The notes beneath the pieces are model-generated. The model was not told the DNA's origin, did not search any database, and saw nothing but the letters and a program-made list of their open reading frames with translations. From NCBI GenBank assembly GCA_947442095.1, contig CANEVG010000187.1:1-6957 (forward strand): a DNA stretch of 6,957 nucleotides. Reading direction: 5' to 3'. The translations under genes were made by a program, and so were the position numbers. This DNA comes from Sphingomonadaceae bacterium (GTDB lineage: Bacteria; Pseudomonadota; Alphaproteobacteria; Sphingomonadales; Sphingomonadaceae). Positions 6,436 to 6,957 of the stretch are shown one piece after another. How positions within the stretch are numbered: the first letter of the stretch is position 1; each line of letters starts with the position of its first letter.

Positions 6436-6957
6436 ATGACCGAACCGACCCCAGAACCAATAGGCGCGCTGCCCGCGATTCCGCCCGGCTGGCCCGCGCA
6501 TTCGTTGCCGGAAATCCGCGCCGAACTGTGCGCATCTGGCCAGCCGTTCGAGATCGAGATCGTGACGATCCGGGGCGTGCCGACGCGGGTGTGGAAGAAC
6601 GCGTTGCCTGATCTGCGCGCGCTGCTGGCAGCCGCGCAGCAGCATGGCGCGCGCGAGTTCCTTGTTCATGGCGAGGAGCGCGTGAGCTTCGATGCGTTCC
6701 ACCGCGCGGTGGCGGCGCTCGCAGCAGCGCTTGCGGCACGCGGGGTAGGCAAGGGCGACCGCGTCGCGCTCGCCATGCGCAACCTGCCGGAATGGCCGGT
6801 GGCGTTCATGGCGGTCACCGCGCTCGGGGGCATCGTGGTGCCGCTCAATGCATGGTGGACGGGCGAGGAACTGGCCTTCGCGCTTGAGGACAGCGGCGCG
6901 CGGCTGCTGATCGCCGATGCCGAACGCTGGGCCCGGATCGCGCCCCATGCGACCGGA
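6436..6957 (+). CDS. Second AMP-forming acyl-CoA ligase, N-terminal part (runs off the window)
   Basis: The frame stays open from an ATG at 6436 to the end of the window (174 codons). AAGAGG lies 5 nt before the ATG. The visible part is the start of the N-terminal domain of a class I adenylate-forming enzyme: a lead segment with IRGVPTRVWKNALPDLRALL (45-64), then RVSFDAFHRAVAALAAALAARGVGKGDRVALAMRN in pieces (82-116), PEWPVAFMAVTALGGIVVPLNAWWTGEELAFALEDSGARLLIAD (118-161). The ATP-binding P-loop would come after the edge, so catalysis cannot be confirmed. It has a longer lead before the fold than the other ligase and clearly different sequence, so the two are not a recent duplication. It should activate a fatty or related acid to its CoA ester. 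It is transcribed away from the operon and probably shares its control region. Confidence 0.88.
   Translation, partial: MTEPTPEPIGALPAIPPGWPAHSLPEIRAELCASGQPFEIEIVTIRGVPTRVWKNALPDLRALLAAAQQHGAREFLVHGEERVSFDAFHRAVAALAAALAARGVGKGDRVALAMRNLPEWPVAFMAVTALGGIVVPLNAWWTGEELAFALEDSGARLLIADAERWARIAPHATG

Noticed and set aside
6310..6948. Open frame of 212 codons on the minus strand at the right edge
   Set aside because: It is antisense to the plus-strand ligase, which has clear family motifs and a ribosome binding site.
1..6957. Mobile element, CRISPR array, tRNA, rRNA or defence system
   Set aside because: I saw no terminal repeats, transposase or integrase motifs, spaced direct repeats or RNA gene signatures in either strand.

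Overview
This is a GC-rich (visibly well above 60%), densely coding bacterial window. Overlapping genes, AAGGAG-type ribosome binding sites and protein sequences typical of proteobacterial fatty-acid and xenobiotic catabolism suggest an alphaproteobacterium, probably of the Sphingomonadales (Novosphingobium/Sphingobium/Sphingopyxis-like). That placement is an impression from protein style and composition; the window has no rRNA or other marker gene.

Five genes lie head to tail on the minus strand and look like one operon, read from right to left. They are a TesB-like double-hotdog acyl-CoA thioesterase (6183-5353, TTG start), a class C beta-lactamase-fold serine hydrolase resembling family VIII esterases (5356-4130), a 3-hydroxyacyl-CoA dehydrogenase without a crotonase domain (4094-2838), an AMP-forming acyl-CoA ligase (2823-1237) and a thiolase (1244-69). 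Three junctions are very tight (4-bp overlap, 14-bp gap, 8-bp overlap); the fourth is a 35-bp gap carrying a strong ribosome binding site. A GC-rich hairpin lies 6 nt after the thiolase stop and may end the transcript.

A 252-bp non-coding region (6184-6435) separates this operon from a divergent plus-strand gene, the first 174 codons of a second, different acyl-CoA ligase that runs off the right edge. The region holds a perfect 8-bp inverted repeat (6281-6301), weaker dyads and only weak sigma-70-like hexamers. It is probably a shared, regulated divergent promoter.

Together the genes suit a substrate-specific beta-oxidation module. The esterase-like hydrolase may release a carboxylic acid, one or both ligases activate it to a CoA thioester, the dehydrogenase oxidises a 3-hydroxyacyl-CoA, the thiolase cleaves the 3-ketoacyl-CoA, and the thioesterase may relieve CoA sequestration or release an end product. 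No acyl-CoA dehydrogenase, enoyl-CoA hydratase, regulator or transporter is encoded here; they may lie outside the window. The substrate cannot be read from the sequence. I see no mobile element, CRISPR array, tRNA, rRNA or defence system. The window is best described as an accessory catabolic operon, not a new kind of system.
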